Shown here piece by piece: positions 50,380 to 60,400 of a stretch of DNA of 64,000 nucleotides; within the stretch, counting starts at the first letter, position 1; each line of letters begins with the position of its first letter. A program made the translations under genes and the position numbers. The notes beneath the pieces were generated by a model that worked only from the letters and a program-made list of their open reading frames with translations, was not told where the DNA came from and searched no databases. Origin of the DNA: CAZSDU01 sp963662525 (GTDB lineage Bacteria; Bacteroidota; Bacteroidia; Bacteroidales; FEN-979); the NCBI GenBank assembly GCA_963662525.1, contig OY759717.1, positions 248,001-312,000 of the forward strand, read 5' to 3'.

Positions 50380-52284
50380 ATGCAACAAGGTAAAATCAAT
50401 GTTCAGACTGAAAATATTTTTCCGATCATCAAGAAATTTCTCTATTCCGATCATGAAATCTTTTTACGTGAGCTGGTCTCCAATGCAGTTGATGCCACAC
50501 AAAAGCTTAAAACACTGGCAGCCATAGGCAAATACAACGGTGATATCAGCGACCTTACCATTGAAGTGACGCTGGATAAAAAGAAGAAAACGATTTCTGT
50601 CAAAGATAAAGGCATTGGCATGACAGCTGCCGAAGTGGATAAATACATTAACCAGATTGCCTTCTCCAGCGCCGAGGAATTCATCAAGAAATTCAAAACC
50701 AAATCGGAATCAGAGATGAATGCCATTATCGGTCATTTCGGACTGGGATTTTACTCGTCATTTATGGTATCTGAAAAAGTAGAGATCAACACCAAAACAT
50801 ACCAGACAAGAGGCGAGAACAAAGCCGTTCACTGGGAATGCGACGGAAGTCCGGACTATACCATGGACGAAACTGACAAGAAAGAAAGAGGGACAGAAGT
50901 GATCCTTCACATTGCCGAAGATTCAAAGGATTACCTGGAGGAACATAAGATCCTCGAGATCCTGAAAAAATACTGCAAATTCCTTCCGGTACCGATTCGT
51001 TTCGGCAACGAAAAAACCTGGGAAAAAGTTGAAGGTGAAAAAGACAAGGATGGGAATGATAAACAAGTGGAGGTTGAAAAGCCACGCATTATCAACAATA
51101 CGGATCCATTATGGAAAAAGAAACCGGTTGACCTCAGAGATGAGGATTATAAGGCCTTTTACAGGGAACTGTATCCCTTTTCGTTTGATGAACCTCTTTT
51201 CTGGATCCATCTGAATGTGGATTATCCTTTTAATCTTACCGGAATTCTCTATTTCCCGAAAGTAAAAAGGGCCCTGGAAGTTCAGAAAGACAAGATACAG
51301 CTCTATTGCAACCAGGTATTTGTTACTGATTCGGTGGAAGGAATTGTTCCTGACTTTCTCACCCTGCTTCACGGGGTGCTCGATTCTCCGGATATTCCTT
51401 TGAATGTTTCACGCAGTTATCTGCAGAGTGATCCGAATGTCAAGAAAATATCAAATCACATCACCAAGAAAGTAGCAGATAAGCTCGAGTCGCTGTTTAA
51501 AGATAACCGCCCGGATTTTGAATCCAAATGGGACGATATCAAAGTATTCATCGAATATGGGATCATTTCACAACCGGAATTTTATGACAGGGCAAAGAAA
51601 TTCTGTCTGCTGAAAAATGTGGATAACAAATATTTCACCTTTGAAGAATATGAAAAGCAGGTCAAGGCTGTTCAGAAAGATAAAGAAGGAAACCTGATCT
51701 ATATATATGCCACAAATTCGCAGGAACAATTTAGTTTCATTGAGTCGGTGAAAGAAAGAGGCTATGATGTATTGCTTCTGGATGGGATCATTGATGCCCA
51801 TTTCATCAACACCCTGGAGCAGAAACTGGAAAAAACACGGTTTACCCGGGTTGATGCCGACTCGGTAGAAAAACTTATTCATAAAGAAGAAAATCTTCCA
51901 TCCAGACTCAATGAAGACCAGCAGAAATCGTTGAAAGAGATGATTGAAAAGCAGATCGATGCGAAGAAATTCACAGTCGTGTTTGATAGTCTGAGTGAAA
52001 AAGAAGTTCCTTTTCTGGTAACCCAGAATGAATTCATGCGGCGCATGAAAGACATGTCGGCCCTGGGCGGAGGATATAATTTCATGGGAGAAATGCCGGA
52101 AAATTATAACCTGGTTGTGAATTCAAACAATCCTGTTATCGGAAAACTACTGATTGAACCCGATGGTGGCAAACAGTCGGCAACCATCCAGCAGCTTTTC
52201 GACCTGGCATTGCTTTCACAAAACCTGCTGAAAGGCAGAGAACTTGCAGATTTCGTTAAACGCAGTATCGAACTGATAAAATAA
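50380..52284 (+). CDS. htpG: Molecular chaperone HtpG (Hsp90)
   Basis: ATP-dependent chaperone. 634 residues. The GHKL ATPase motifs are visible: ELVSNAVDATQKL (Glu and Asn), KDKGIGMT and IGHFGLGFYSSFMV; the middle domain has the conserved NVSRSYLQSD with catalytic Arg. No C-terminal MEEVD as expected for bacteria. It carries the shared upstream module also found at grpE-dnaJ, consistent with heat-shock control. lemA follows after 39 bases. Confidence 0.96.
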   Translation: MQQGKINVQTENIFPIIKKFLYSDHEIFLRELVSNAVDATQKLKTLAAIGKYNGDISDLTIEVTLDKKKKTISVKDKGIGMTAAEVDKYINQIAFSSAEEFIKKFKTKSESEMNAIIGHFGLGFYSSFMVSEKVEINTKTYQTRGENKAVHWECDGSPDYTMDETDKKERGTEVILHIAEDSKDYLEEHKILEILKKYCKFLPVPIRFGNEKTWEKVEGEKDKDGNDKQVEVEKPRIINNTDPLWKKKPVDLRDEDYKAFYRELYPFSFDEPLFWIHLNVDYPFNLTGILYFPKVKRALEVQKDKIQLYCNQVFVTDSVEGIVPDFLTLLHGVLDSPDIPLNVSRSYLQSDPNVKKISNHITKKVADKLESLFKDNRPDFESKWDDIKVFIEYGIISQPEFYDRAKKFCLLKNVDNKYFTFEEYEKQVKAVQKDKEGNLIYIYATNSQEQFSFIESVKERGYDVLLLDGIIDAHFINTLEQKLEKTRFTRVDADSVEKLIHKEENLPSRLNEDQQKSLKEMIEKQIDAKKFTVVFDSLSEKEVPFLVTQNEFMRRMKDMSALGGGYNFMGEMPENYNLVVNSNNPVIGKLLIEPDGGKQSATIQQLFDLALLSQNLLKGRELADFVKRSIELIK

Positions 52285-52323
52285 TATTAATTTAGCCATC
52301 ATTAACCAATAACCATAGAAATC

Positions 52324-52920
52324 ATGAAACTAAGTAAAGGCTGGATCATTCTGATCGTTGTCGTAGTTGTTGTCATTCTCCTCGTTTCCTGGGGAACAGG
52401 CATCTATAATAAACTGGTAAGCCAGGAAGAAGGTGTTAACCAGGCATGGGCCAATGTTGAAAATGTATATCAGCGCAGGCTTGATCTCATTCCCAATCTC
52501 GTCAATACTGTGAAAGGTGTCGCCAATTTCGAAAAGAGCACCCTTACTGCAGTTATTGAAGCCAGAGCCAAGGCAACCAGTGTACAGATCAACCCGAAAA
52601 ACCTGGATGAAGCATCCCTTCAGAAATTTCAGGAAGCACAAAATGGAGTTAGTTCTGCACTCGGTCGACTGATGGTTGTAGTAGAACAGTACCCACAGTT
52701 GAAAGCCACGCAGAATTTCTCTGAATTACAGGCACAACTTGAAGGAACTGAGAACCGGATAACCGTTGAGCGCATGAAATTCAACGAAGCTGCCCAGGCA
52801 TATAATACCTATATCCGAAGGTTCCCGGCCAACCTTTTTGCCGGTATGTTCGGATTTCAGAAAAAGGCCTATTTTGAAGCCCAGCAAGGTGCAGAAAAAG
52901 CACCCGAAGTACAGTTTTAG
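52324..52920 (+). CDS. lemA: LemA family protein
   Basis: 198 residues. One membrane helix at the N-terminus (IILIVVVVVILLVSWGTG) then a helical LemA domain (VNQAWANVENVYQRRLDLIP is the family signature; ITVERMKFNEAAQAYNTYIR later). LemA proteins are envelope proteins of unknown reaction that often stand next to TPM-domain genes, as here. The next gene starts 15 bases after its stop. Confidence 0.93.
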   Translation: MKLSKGWIILIVVVVVVILLVSWGTGIYNKLVSQEEGVNQAWANVENVYQRRLDLIPNLVNTVKGVANFEKSTLTAVIEARAKATSVQINPKNLDEASLQKFQEAQNGVSSALGRLMVVVEQYPQLKATQNFSELQAQLEGTENRITVERMKFNEAAQAYNTYIRRFPANLFAGMFGFQKKAYFEAQQGAEKAPEVQF

Positions 52921-52935
52921 TTGAAAAAAGTAAAA

Positions 52936-53382
52936 ATGGGAACATCTGCTAAAGATTTTTTCAGCGTACAGGATCAGGAAGACATCCAGCATGCTATTAT
53001 GATGGCTGAACTTGACACTTCAGGAGAAGTCAGGGTACACATTGAAAATACCTGCTCGGGGGATGTGATGGATCGTGCCGCCTTTCTCTTCAAGCAATTG
53101 GAAATGCACAAGACTTCTTTGAGAAACGGCGTTTTGATATATCTTGCCATTAAAAAAAGGCGTTTTGCAATCATCGGGGATACAGGCATCCATCAGGTGG
53201 TCAAAGAGAAGTTCTGGGATGATATCAAACTGAAAATGCTTGATTATTTCCGTGACGGACAATTTGCCGATGGTTTGTGTTATGCCATAACGGCAACCGG
53301 AGAACAACTCAAGAAACATTTTCCGCATCAAAAAACCGATGTGAATGAACTTTCGGATGAAATTTCTTTTGGGAAAGACTGA
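52936..53382 (+). CDS. Cytoplasmic TPM-domain protein
   Basis: 148 residues from the ATG at 52936; a TTG directly abutting the lemA stop is possible but unneeded. A TPM domain (residues ~8-135): EDIQHAIMMAELDTSGEVRV, GVLIYLAIKKRRFAIIGDTG, LKMLDYFRDGQFADGLCYAI. No signal peptide or membrane helix, unlike the next gene. TPM domains occur in photosystem repair protein TLP18.3 and some show phosphatase activity. Function here unknown. Confidence 0.83.
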   Translation: MGTSAKDFFSVQDQEDIQHAIMMAELDTSGEVRVHIENTCSGDVMDRAAFLFKQLEMHKTSLRNGVLIYLAIKKRRFAIIGDTGIHQVVKEKFWDDIKLKMLDYFRDGQFADGLCYAITATGEQLKKHFPHQKTDVNELSDEISFGKD

Positions 53383-53429
53383 TTTTTAATGATTTGAAAA
53401 TTTGAAAATGGTTTCTTTGAAAAAAATAT

Positions 53430-54248
53430 ATGAATATATATAAGGGTTTTACTGTCATTTTTTTTTGGATATTATCCCTTACGGGATTATTTCCTGCCAG
53501 CGGACAGGATATTCCTGTCCGTCCGGATCCTCCCAGGCTGGTGAATGATTTTACCGGAGTACTTTCATCTGATGAAATACAACAACTTGAGAACAAACTT
53601 GTGGCATTTAATGATTCCACATCCACCCAGATCATGGTAATCCTTGTCAAATCCCTCAATGGCTACGACCGTGCTGATTTTGCCTATCGTATCGGCCAGC
53701 AATGGGGTGTAGGTCAAAAGGGGAAAAACAATGGAGCCGTAATTTTAATCAAGCCTAAGGTTGGTAATGAAAGAGGTGATGCCTTCATTGCCACAGGATA
53801 CGGTTTGGAAGGAGCCATACCTGATGCCCTGGCCAAGCGGATTACAGATAATGAAATGATTCCTAACTTCAGGGAAGGCAATTATTATAAAGGGATTGAT
53901 GCTGCAACCACTACCATGATCGGGCTGGTCAAGGGAGAATTTACGGCAGACCAGTATAATAAAAGACATGGTGGAAAATCGTCTCCTTATGCTTTTCTGA
54001 TCCCCCTGATCATTATCCTGGTCGTTTTTGCGATGATCAGAGGCAGCAGGGCCCGCAGCTATTCGGTCGGGAAACATCTGCCATTCTGGACTGCATTCTG
54101 GTTACTGGGCTCCATGGGTGGCGGACATAGCGGCTCCTGGAATAATTTCACTTCCGGTTCAGGTGGATTTGGCGGTGGTGGTGGAGGTGGCTTCGGTGGT
54201 TTCGGCGGTGGCAGCTTTGGTGGTGGAGGGGCCGGGGGAAGCTGGTAA
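53430..54248 (+). CDS. Secreted TPM-domain protein with Gly-rich tail (YgcG-like)
   Basis: 272 residues. Signal peptide 1-25 (cleavage near ASGQ), TPM domain ~35-175 (VNDFTGVLSSDEIQQLENKL, FIATGYGLEGAIPDALAKRI), one membrane helix ~190-206, and a Gly/Phe/Ser-rich C-terminus ending GGAGGSW as in YgcG-type proteins. Forms, with lemA and the cytoplasmic TPM gene, a LemA-TPM-TPM set of envelope genes. Role unknown. Confidence 0.85.
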   Translation: MNIYKGFTVIFFWILSLTGLFPASGQDIPVRPDPPRLVNDFTGVLSSDEIQQLENKLVAFNDSTSTQIMVILVKSLNGYDRADFAYRIGQQWGVGQKGKNNGAVILIKPKVGNERGDAFIATGYGLEGAIPDALAKRITDNEMIPNFREGNYYKGIDAATTTMIGLVKGEFTADQYNKRHGGKSSPYAFLIPLIIILVVFAMIRGSRARSYSVGKHLPFWTAFWLLGSMGGGHSGSWNNFTSGSGGFGGGGGGGFGGFGGGSFGGGGAGGSW

Positions 54249-54255
54249 AATCCAA

Positions 54256-54283
54256 TTTACGATTTACGGTTTACGATTTACAT
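54256..54283 (+). repeat. Four 7-bp tandem units (TTTACGR) before the DUF4492 gene
   Basis: TTTACGA, TTTACGG, TTTACGA and TTTACAT stand in tandem between the TPM gene stop and the TTG start of the DUF4492 gene. Confidence 0.75.
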
Positions 54284-54496
54284 TTGAAAATTGTTAAGCA
54301 AATCTGGTTTTTTTATTATGATGGGTTCAGGAGTATGACCATCGGGAAAAAACTTTGGATCATCATACTGATTAAACTTTTCATCCTTTTTTTCATTTTA
54401 CGTTTATTTTTCTTTCCTGATTTTCTGAAATCCAGATTCAGCAATGACAAGGAAAGAGGTGATTATGTCAGAGATGAACTGATAAAAAGACATTAG
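54284..54496 (+). CDS. DUF4492 small membrane protein
   Basis: 70 residues from a TTG start directly after the tandem repeat; the next ATG would drop the family-typical N-terminus (IWFFYYDGFRSMTIGKKLWI). One membrane helix ~22-42 with a charged C-terminus. DUF4492 genes stand next to cydA in many Bacteroidetes, as here, so it may be an accessory subunit of cytochrome bd, comparable in place to CydX; that role is inferred. Confidence 0.72.
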   Translation: MKIVKQIWFFYYDGFRSMTIGKKLWIIILIKLFILFFILRLFFFPDFLKSRFSNDKERGDYVRDELIKRH

Positions 54497-54526
54497 CAAT
54501 TTTATTAAAAATATTTATACAGATTT

Positions 54527-54555
54527 TTGCATATTTAATTCTTTTCATACATTTG
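54527..54555 (+). promoter_or_regulatory. cydAB promoter
   Basis: TTG (54527-54529, within TTTTTG), an 18-bp spacer and TACATTTG (54548-54555) match the -33/-7 consensus. Leader about 20 bases. Confidence 0.65.
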
Positions 54556-54582
54556 ACATCATAATCACCAATCCGAATTATT

Positions 54583-56160
54583 ATGATTGATAATATTGAT
54601 CTTAGCCTGGTTGACTGGTCAAGGGCACAGTTCGCACTGACAGCCATTTATCACTGGCTTTTTGTTCCGCTTACACTTGGATTATCCTTCCTTGTAGCGA
54701 TATTTGAATCTATCTATGTGAAAACCGGGGACCCGGAATGGAAAAGGATCACAAAATTCTGGATGACCCTATTCGGCATAAATTTCGCCATTGGTGTCGC
54801 TACCGGAATTATTCTTGAATTTGAGTTTGGCACCAACTGGTCAAACTATTCCTGGTTTGTCGGGGATATTTTTGGTGCACCTCTGGCGATTGAAGGGATC
54901 ATGGCCTTTTTCCTTGAATCGACCTTCATAGCGGTGATGTTCTTTGGATGGAACAAGGTGAGTAAAGGGTTTCATCTTACTGCCTCCTGGCTGACAGCCA
55001 TCGGTGCAAATCTTTCTGCCCTTTGGATCCTGGTTGCCAATGCATGGATGCAAAGCCCTGTCGGGATGAGATTTAATCCGGAAACAGCCAGAAATGAGAT
55101 GGTGAACTTCTGGGACGTTCTTCTCTCTCCTATAGCTATAAACAAATTCCTTCACACTATTTCCTCAGGTTATGTCACAGCAGCTGTATTTGTGATTGGT
55201 ATCAGTGCCTGGTTTTTACTTAAAAAGAGGGAAACTCATTTTGCTAAAAAAAGCATTCTGACTGCAGCAATTTTCGGATTGATCACTTCCCTGATACTTG
55301 CCTTCACCGGAGATGGGTCTGCCTACCAGGTCACCCAGAAACAACCCATGAAGCTGGCTGCTATGGAAGGTCTTTATCAGGGAAAAACAGGAGCAGGACT
55401 GGTGGCATTCGGGTTTCTTGATCCTTCAAAAAAACAGGGTGACGGGAAAGATCCATTTGTCTTTAAAATGGAGTTTCCTAAACTTTTATCCATTCTTGGT
55501 TATCGAAACCCCGATGCTTTTGTCCCCGGAGTTGATGACATTCTAAAAGGAGGATTCAAACCCCAGTATAATTCTATTCCTTCCAATGAAAAAGAAGCCG
55601 CTTTATCGGCAGAACAGAAAATCATCAGGGGAAGGCTTGCACTCAGTGCACTTGCCACATATAAGGAAGCAAAAAAAAATAATAATTTTGTCAGGGCCGA
55701 CAGTGCGGAAACCCTGCTTCGCCAGAATTTCTCCTATTTCGGTTATGCCTTTCTGAATAGTGTTGACAGTCTGGTTCCAAATGTTCCTCTTACTTTTTAC
55801 AGCTTTCACATCATGGTTATACTCGGGCTGTATTTCATTTTTCTCTTCATTTTTGCCTTATATTATGCTCATACAGACCAACTGGAGAAACGACGATGGT
55901 TGCTGCGGATGTCGCTATTCACCATTCCCCTGGTTTATATTGCTTCACAGGCTGGCTGGATAGTTGCCGAACTTGGGCGACAACCCTGGGTCATTCAGGA
56001 TCTGCTTCCAACAATGGCCGCCGTTTCCAAAATTGATGCATCGGCAGTTCAGATAACTTTCTGGCTGTTTGCCTTAGTCTTTACGGCCCTTTTAATCGCC
56101 GAGATCATGATTATGATAAAGCAGGTCAAAATCGGACCAAAACATGGAGGAACCAGGTAA
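54583..56160 (+). CDS. cydA: Cytochrome bd quinol oxidase subunit I
   Basis: Catalytic subunit of a high-affinity oxygen-reducing quinol oxidase. 525 residues, nine membrane helices. The heme b595 ligand His24 is in QFALTAIYHWLFVPLTLGL, the conserved GRQPW motif in AELGRQPWVIQDLL. The Q-loop (~250-350) is long, as in the L-type enzymes. It overlaps cydB by one base. Implies microaerobic respiration or oxygen scavenging. Confidence 0.96.
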   Translation: MIDNIDLSLVDWSRAQFALTAIYHWLFVPLTLGLSFLVAIFESIYVKTGDPEWKRITKFWMTLFGINFAIGVATGIILEFEFGTNWSNYSWFVGDIFGAPLAIEGIMAFFLESTFIAVMFFGWNKVSKGFHLTASWLTAIGANLSALWILVANAWMQSPVGMRFNPETARNEMVNFWDVLLSPIAINKFLHTISSGYVTAAVFVIGISAWFLLKKRETHFAKKSILTAAIFGLITSLILAFTGDGSAYQVTQKQPMKLAAMEGLYQGKTGAGLVAFGFLDPSKKQGDGKDPFVFKMEFPKLLSILGYRNPDAFVPGVDDILKGGFKPQYNSIPSNEKEAALSAEQKIIRGRLALSALATYKEAKKNNNFVRADSAETLLRQNFSYFGYAFLNSVDSLVPNVPLTFYSFHIMVILGLYFIFLFIFALYYAHTDQLEKRRWLLRMSLFTIPLVYIASQAGWIVAELGRQPWVIQDLLPTMAAVSKIDASAVQITFWLFALVFTALLIAEIMIMIKQVKIGPKHGGTR

Positions 56161-57323
56161 TGTTTGAAAATATGTCAATGGAAACTTTACAGGCCTACTG
56201 GTGGATTATCGTCTCCCTCCTCGGGAGTATTCTTGTATTCCTGATGTTTGTACAGGGGGGTCAAACGCTCCTATATACGCTTGGTAAAACTGAGATGGAA
56301 CGAAAAATACTGGTTAATGCCTTAGGAAGAAAATGGGAATTTACCTTCACCACCCTGGTCACTTTCGGTGGAGCATTCTTTGCCTCCTTCCCACTATTTT
56401 ATTCCACCAGTTTTGGTGGGGCCTACTGGGTATGGATGGCCATTCTCTTCGCCTTTATTATACAGGCAGTAGCTTATGAGTTCCGCAGTAAACCCAACAA
56501 TTTCCTGGGTCATAAAACCTTTGAATGGTTCCTGATAATCAATGGGCTCCTGGGAACTATCCTCATCGGAGCTGCCGTATCCACGTTTTTCACCGGATCA
56601 GCCTTTTCAATCAATAAAATGAATCTGACAAATATTTTCGACCCGGTGATCTCCCGTTGGGAAGGTCCTGCCCATGGTCTTGAAGCAGTACTGAATTGGA
56701 GAAATGTCGCTCTCGGACTGGCTGTATTCTTTCTGTCCCGAATCCTTGCCATCATGTATTTCCTCAATACCATCGCCGACGAGGGAATTCTGGTCAGGGC
56801 AAAAAAACAATTACCTTTTAATACTGTACCCTTCCTTGTTTTCTTTCTTGCTTATGTTTTTGCACTCATCCTTTCCAAAGGCTTTGCGGTTAATCCGATA
56901 AACGGAACTGTTTATATGGAAGACTTCAAATATCTGCATAACCTTATACAGATGCCGGTTGTACTGATCCTTTTCCTACTGGGCGTCAGCCTGGTGCTTT
57001 TGGGTATCGGCAGAGTGATGTTCTGCTTTACAAAATGCAGCACGAAAGGAATCTGGCTGGTTGGTCCGGGAAGTATTCTTACCGTTTTTTCATTGTTTAT
57101 GCTTGCCGGGTTTAACCATACAGCCTATTACCCTTCAACTTTCGACCTGCAAAGTTCCCTGACCATTTATAATAGCTCATCGAGTCATTACACCCTGACA
57201 GCCATGAGTTATGTATCCCTGTTGGTTCCCTTTGTTTTTGCTTATATCTGGTATGCGTGGAAATCCATCAACAATAAAAAAATCGATTCAGAGGAAATGA
57301 ATTCGAATGAACACACCTACTAG
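56160..57323 (+). CDS. cydB: Cytochrome bd quinol oxidase subunit II
   Basis: Structural partner of CydA. 387 residues with eight or more membrane helices. N-terminal AYWWIIVSLLGSILVFLMFV, and the conserved FTFTTLVTFGGAFFASFPLF block. A CydB of Bacteroidetes type. The one-base overlap with cydA suggests coupled translation. No terminator with T tract was seen in the gap that follows. Confidence 0.95.
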   Translation: MFENMSMETLQAYWWIIVSLLGSILVFLMFVQGGQTLLYTLGKTEMERKILVNALGRKWEFTFTTLVTFGGAFFASFPLFYSTSFGGAYWVWMAILFAFIIQAVAYEFRSKPNNFLGHKTFEWFLIINGLLGTILIGAAVSTFFTGSAFSINKMNLTNIFDPVISRWEGPAHGLEAVLNWRNVALGLAVFFLSRILAIMYFLNTIADEGILVRAKKQLPFNTVPFLVFFLAYVFALILSKGFAVNPINGTVYMEDFKYLHNLIQMPVVLILFLLGVSLVLLGIGRVMFCFTKCSTKGIWLVGPGSILTVFSLFMLAGFNHTAYYPSTFDLQSSLTIYNSSSSHYTLTAMSYVSLLVPFVFAYIWYAWKSINNKKIDSEEMNSNEHTY

Positions 57324-57435
57324 AAATAGCAAGACCTGAATTCAGTCAGGCAAGTAGTGAATTAACAAAAAATAAAAATTCAGATCGTGATTGTTATGCT
57401 GTTTTTCAACATGCGTACAATGATGGTTTTTTTTA

Positions 57436-57443
57436 TACTTTTG
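57436..57443 (+). promoter_or_regulatory. -7 element of the T9SS cargo gene
   Basis: TACTTTTG matches TAnnTTTG, 27 bases before the ATG at 57471. No TTG at -33. Confidence 0.45.
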
Positions 57444-57470
57444 TACCATAACCTCCAACTCATATTTCTC

Positions 57471-60400
57471 ATGAAAAAATCATTCATTTTATTAGCCATT
57501 GCCCTGTGTTATGTTATGTCATCCAAGGCACAGAATAATCTTCCGTTGATTGCCAATGACACATCGAACAATCCTTACTGGATTCAGATGATGCAGGACC
57601 CTCAGGCAAATTTCTTCCAGACCCAGAGAGCATTTAACCTTTACTGGCAGAATCGTCCGATCACAAAAGGCTGCGGCTGGAAAGTCTTCAAACGCTGGGA
57701 ATACATGATGCAAAGCAGGATTAATCCTGATGGAAGCCGCCAGTCTCCTTCGGAAACTTATGATGCCATGCAATCTTATGAGAAAAATACAAGGTCGGTT
57801 ACCGGAAACTGGGTCAACCTGGGGCCAACGTACATCCCATCACCTGGCCCGGCAGGATATGAAGGCCTGGGCCGATTAAATGTTATCGGATTTCATCCTT
57901 CCAACCCGAATAAAATATATGCTGGTGCTCCTTCCGGAGGATTCTGGAAGTCGGATAATGCAGGAGATACCTGGATTACAACAACCGATACCATACCCAC
58001 GCTTGGGGTTTCAGCTATCGCTATCGATCAGTCAAACCCTGAGAGAATATTCATTGGTACTGGCGACAGGGATGCAGGAGATGCTCCCGGGCTCGGAGTT
58101 TTTGTCAGTACAGACGGCGGAAATACATGGGCCCCATCTAAAACAGGAATGGGAGATAAAACTGTATGCCGAATTATTCAGCACCCCTCCAATTCGATGA
58201 TTTTCCTTGCCGCGACAAGTTCCGGGGTTTATCGTTCAACCGATGGGGGCACAAACTGGTCACAAAGCAAGAGCGGAGGATTTAAAGACATTTGTTTTAA
58301 ACCGACTGATCCTTCTATTGTATATGCTGCCTACAATGCTGATTTCTACAGATCCACCGATAATGGTGAAACTTTCACAAAAATCAGTTCAGGGCTGCCA
58401 TCCGGCCAACAAAGGGGAGTTATTGCTGTCACCGCGGCAAATCCAAATTATGTTTATTTTTTAGTGTCTGATAACAATAGCGGATACAAAGGATTATACC
58501 GTTCGACGGATGCCGGACTTACTTTTACAACAAGATCGACTTCTCCCAATATTCTGAACTGGGATTGCGGAACAACAGCTAGCGGAGGACAGGGCTGGTA
58601 TGATTTAGCCCTTGCCGTTGATCCGGCAAATGCTGAGGTCATATATGTAGGTGGAGTTAATGTCTTTAAATCGAATGATGGAGGAACTACCTGGAATATT
58701 AATTCCCATTGGTATGGGGGTTGCGGTGTTCCTGCTGTTCATGCGGATTGTCACTTCCTGACCTTTTCTCCGGTTAACGGTAAATTATATGCTTGCAATG
58801 ATGGAGGGTTATGGACCAGCAGTAATGGAGGCGTTACCTGGTCTGACCGTACTGAAGGTATGACAATAGGGCAGATATATAAACTCGGCCAATCTCAAAC
58901 TGTGAAAGAAAAAGTGATTAACGGCTTTCAGGATAATGGAACTTATACTTACCAGGCTGATGGCTGGCAACAAACCGGAGGAGGTGATGGCATGGAATGT
59001 GCTATCGATTGGGCAGATGCCTCCTACATATATTATTCTATCTATAATGGCGATATTTTCAGAAAACATAATAGTAGTGAAAAACAGGTTGCCGGCTACA
59101 ATGTTAATGGAGAATCAGGTGCCTGGGTAACGCCTTTCATTTTAGGAGAAAACAAATCGAAATTCATGTTTGTCGGGTTAAAAAACATCTGGAGATGTAA
59201 TAATGTTAAAGTCAACAACCTGAGCTGGACGAAAATTTCCGATAACCTGGCAGGCAGCAACAATACTGATCTTGCAGTCCTCGAACAATCACCGGCCGAT
59301 ACCAATGTTCTATATGCAGCCCGCTACGACAACAAGCTTTTCAGGACCGACAATGCATTGGATGCATCACCTGTATGGATTAATATTTCATCCAATGTTC
59401 CCGTTTCCGGAACTACATCCGACATTGAAGCCTCCCCCATTGACCCCAACATTGTCTACATAACAATAAATAAAAGGGTTTATAAATCAACCAATAAAGG
59501 ACAGAGCTGGACCAATATTACCGGCGGGCTCCCAAGCATCAACCTCAACACAATTGCATATTATAAAAACAGTAACGAAGGCTTATATGTAGGCACTGAT
59601 GCCGGAGTTTTTTACAAGGATGCAACGTTAAGCGACTGGATCCCATACAGCGATGGGCTTCCGGATAATGGCAGAATGACTGAACTGGATATTTATTATG
59701 ACAATGATTCTGTTTCTTCCGATGCAATCAGGGGCAGCACCTATGGGCGGGGACTCTGGAGTTCTTCCATGTACAACGCCTCCCCCACCGCTGATTTCCA
59801 GGCCAATAACACACTTATTCCTATTGGTTGTTCAATAGATTATACAGATCTTTCAAGCGGAGTTCCAACAAATTTTGAATGGACCTTCGAGGGTGGTATA
59901 CCATCCACTTCCAACGTGAAAAACCCTGCCGGTATTCAATATAATGTTGCCGGAAACTATTATGTCAAACTTAAAGTGTGGAACACATCCGGTTCGGATT
60001 CAACGACAAAAATAGATTATATCACCGTTAGCAGTACACTTTTACCAGAGATAGATTTTATTGCCGATAACCGTGTACCCTGTACCAATGATACTGTCCG
60101 CTTTACAGATCTTACCATCAATTGTCCGGTAACATGGAACTGGGAATTCACTCCGAATACAGTCACATTCCTGGAAAGTACCAGTAACACCAGCCGTAAC
60201 CCTGTTATCAGGTTCAACCAATCGGGACCCTACGAGGTCCGTCTGAGCGTCAGCAATGGTGCCGGATCCAATTCTCTCACCAGAACTGCCTACATCCTGA
60301 ATGGAGGTTACAACCTTCCCTTTGATGCAAGCTTTGAAAATGGCCTGAATGGACAACACTGGCAGATATCAAATCCCGATAATTATATTACCTGGGATAC

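Noticed and set aside
53383..53429. A promoter or tandem array before the secreted TPM gene
   Set aside because: Only two ATTTGAAA units and A/T-rich sequence; no TAnnTTTG match at a useful distance.
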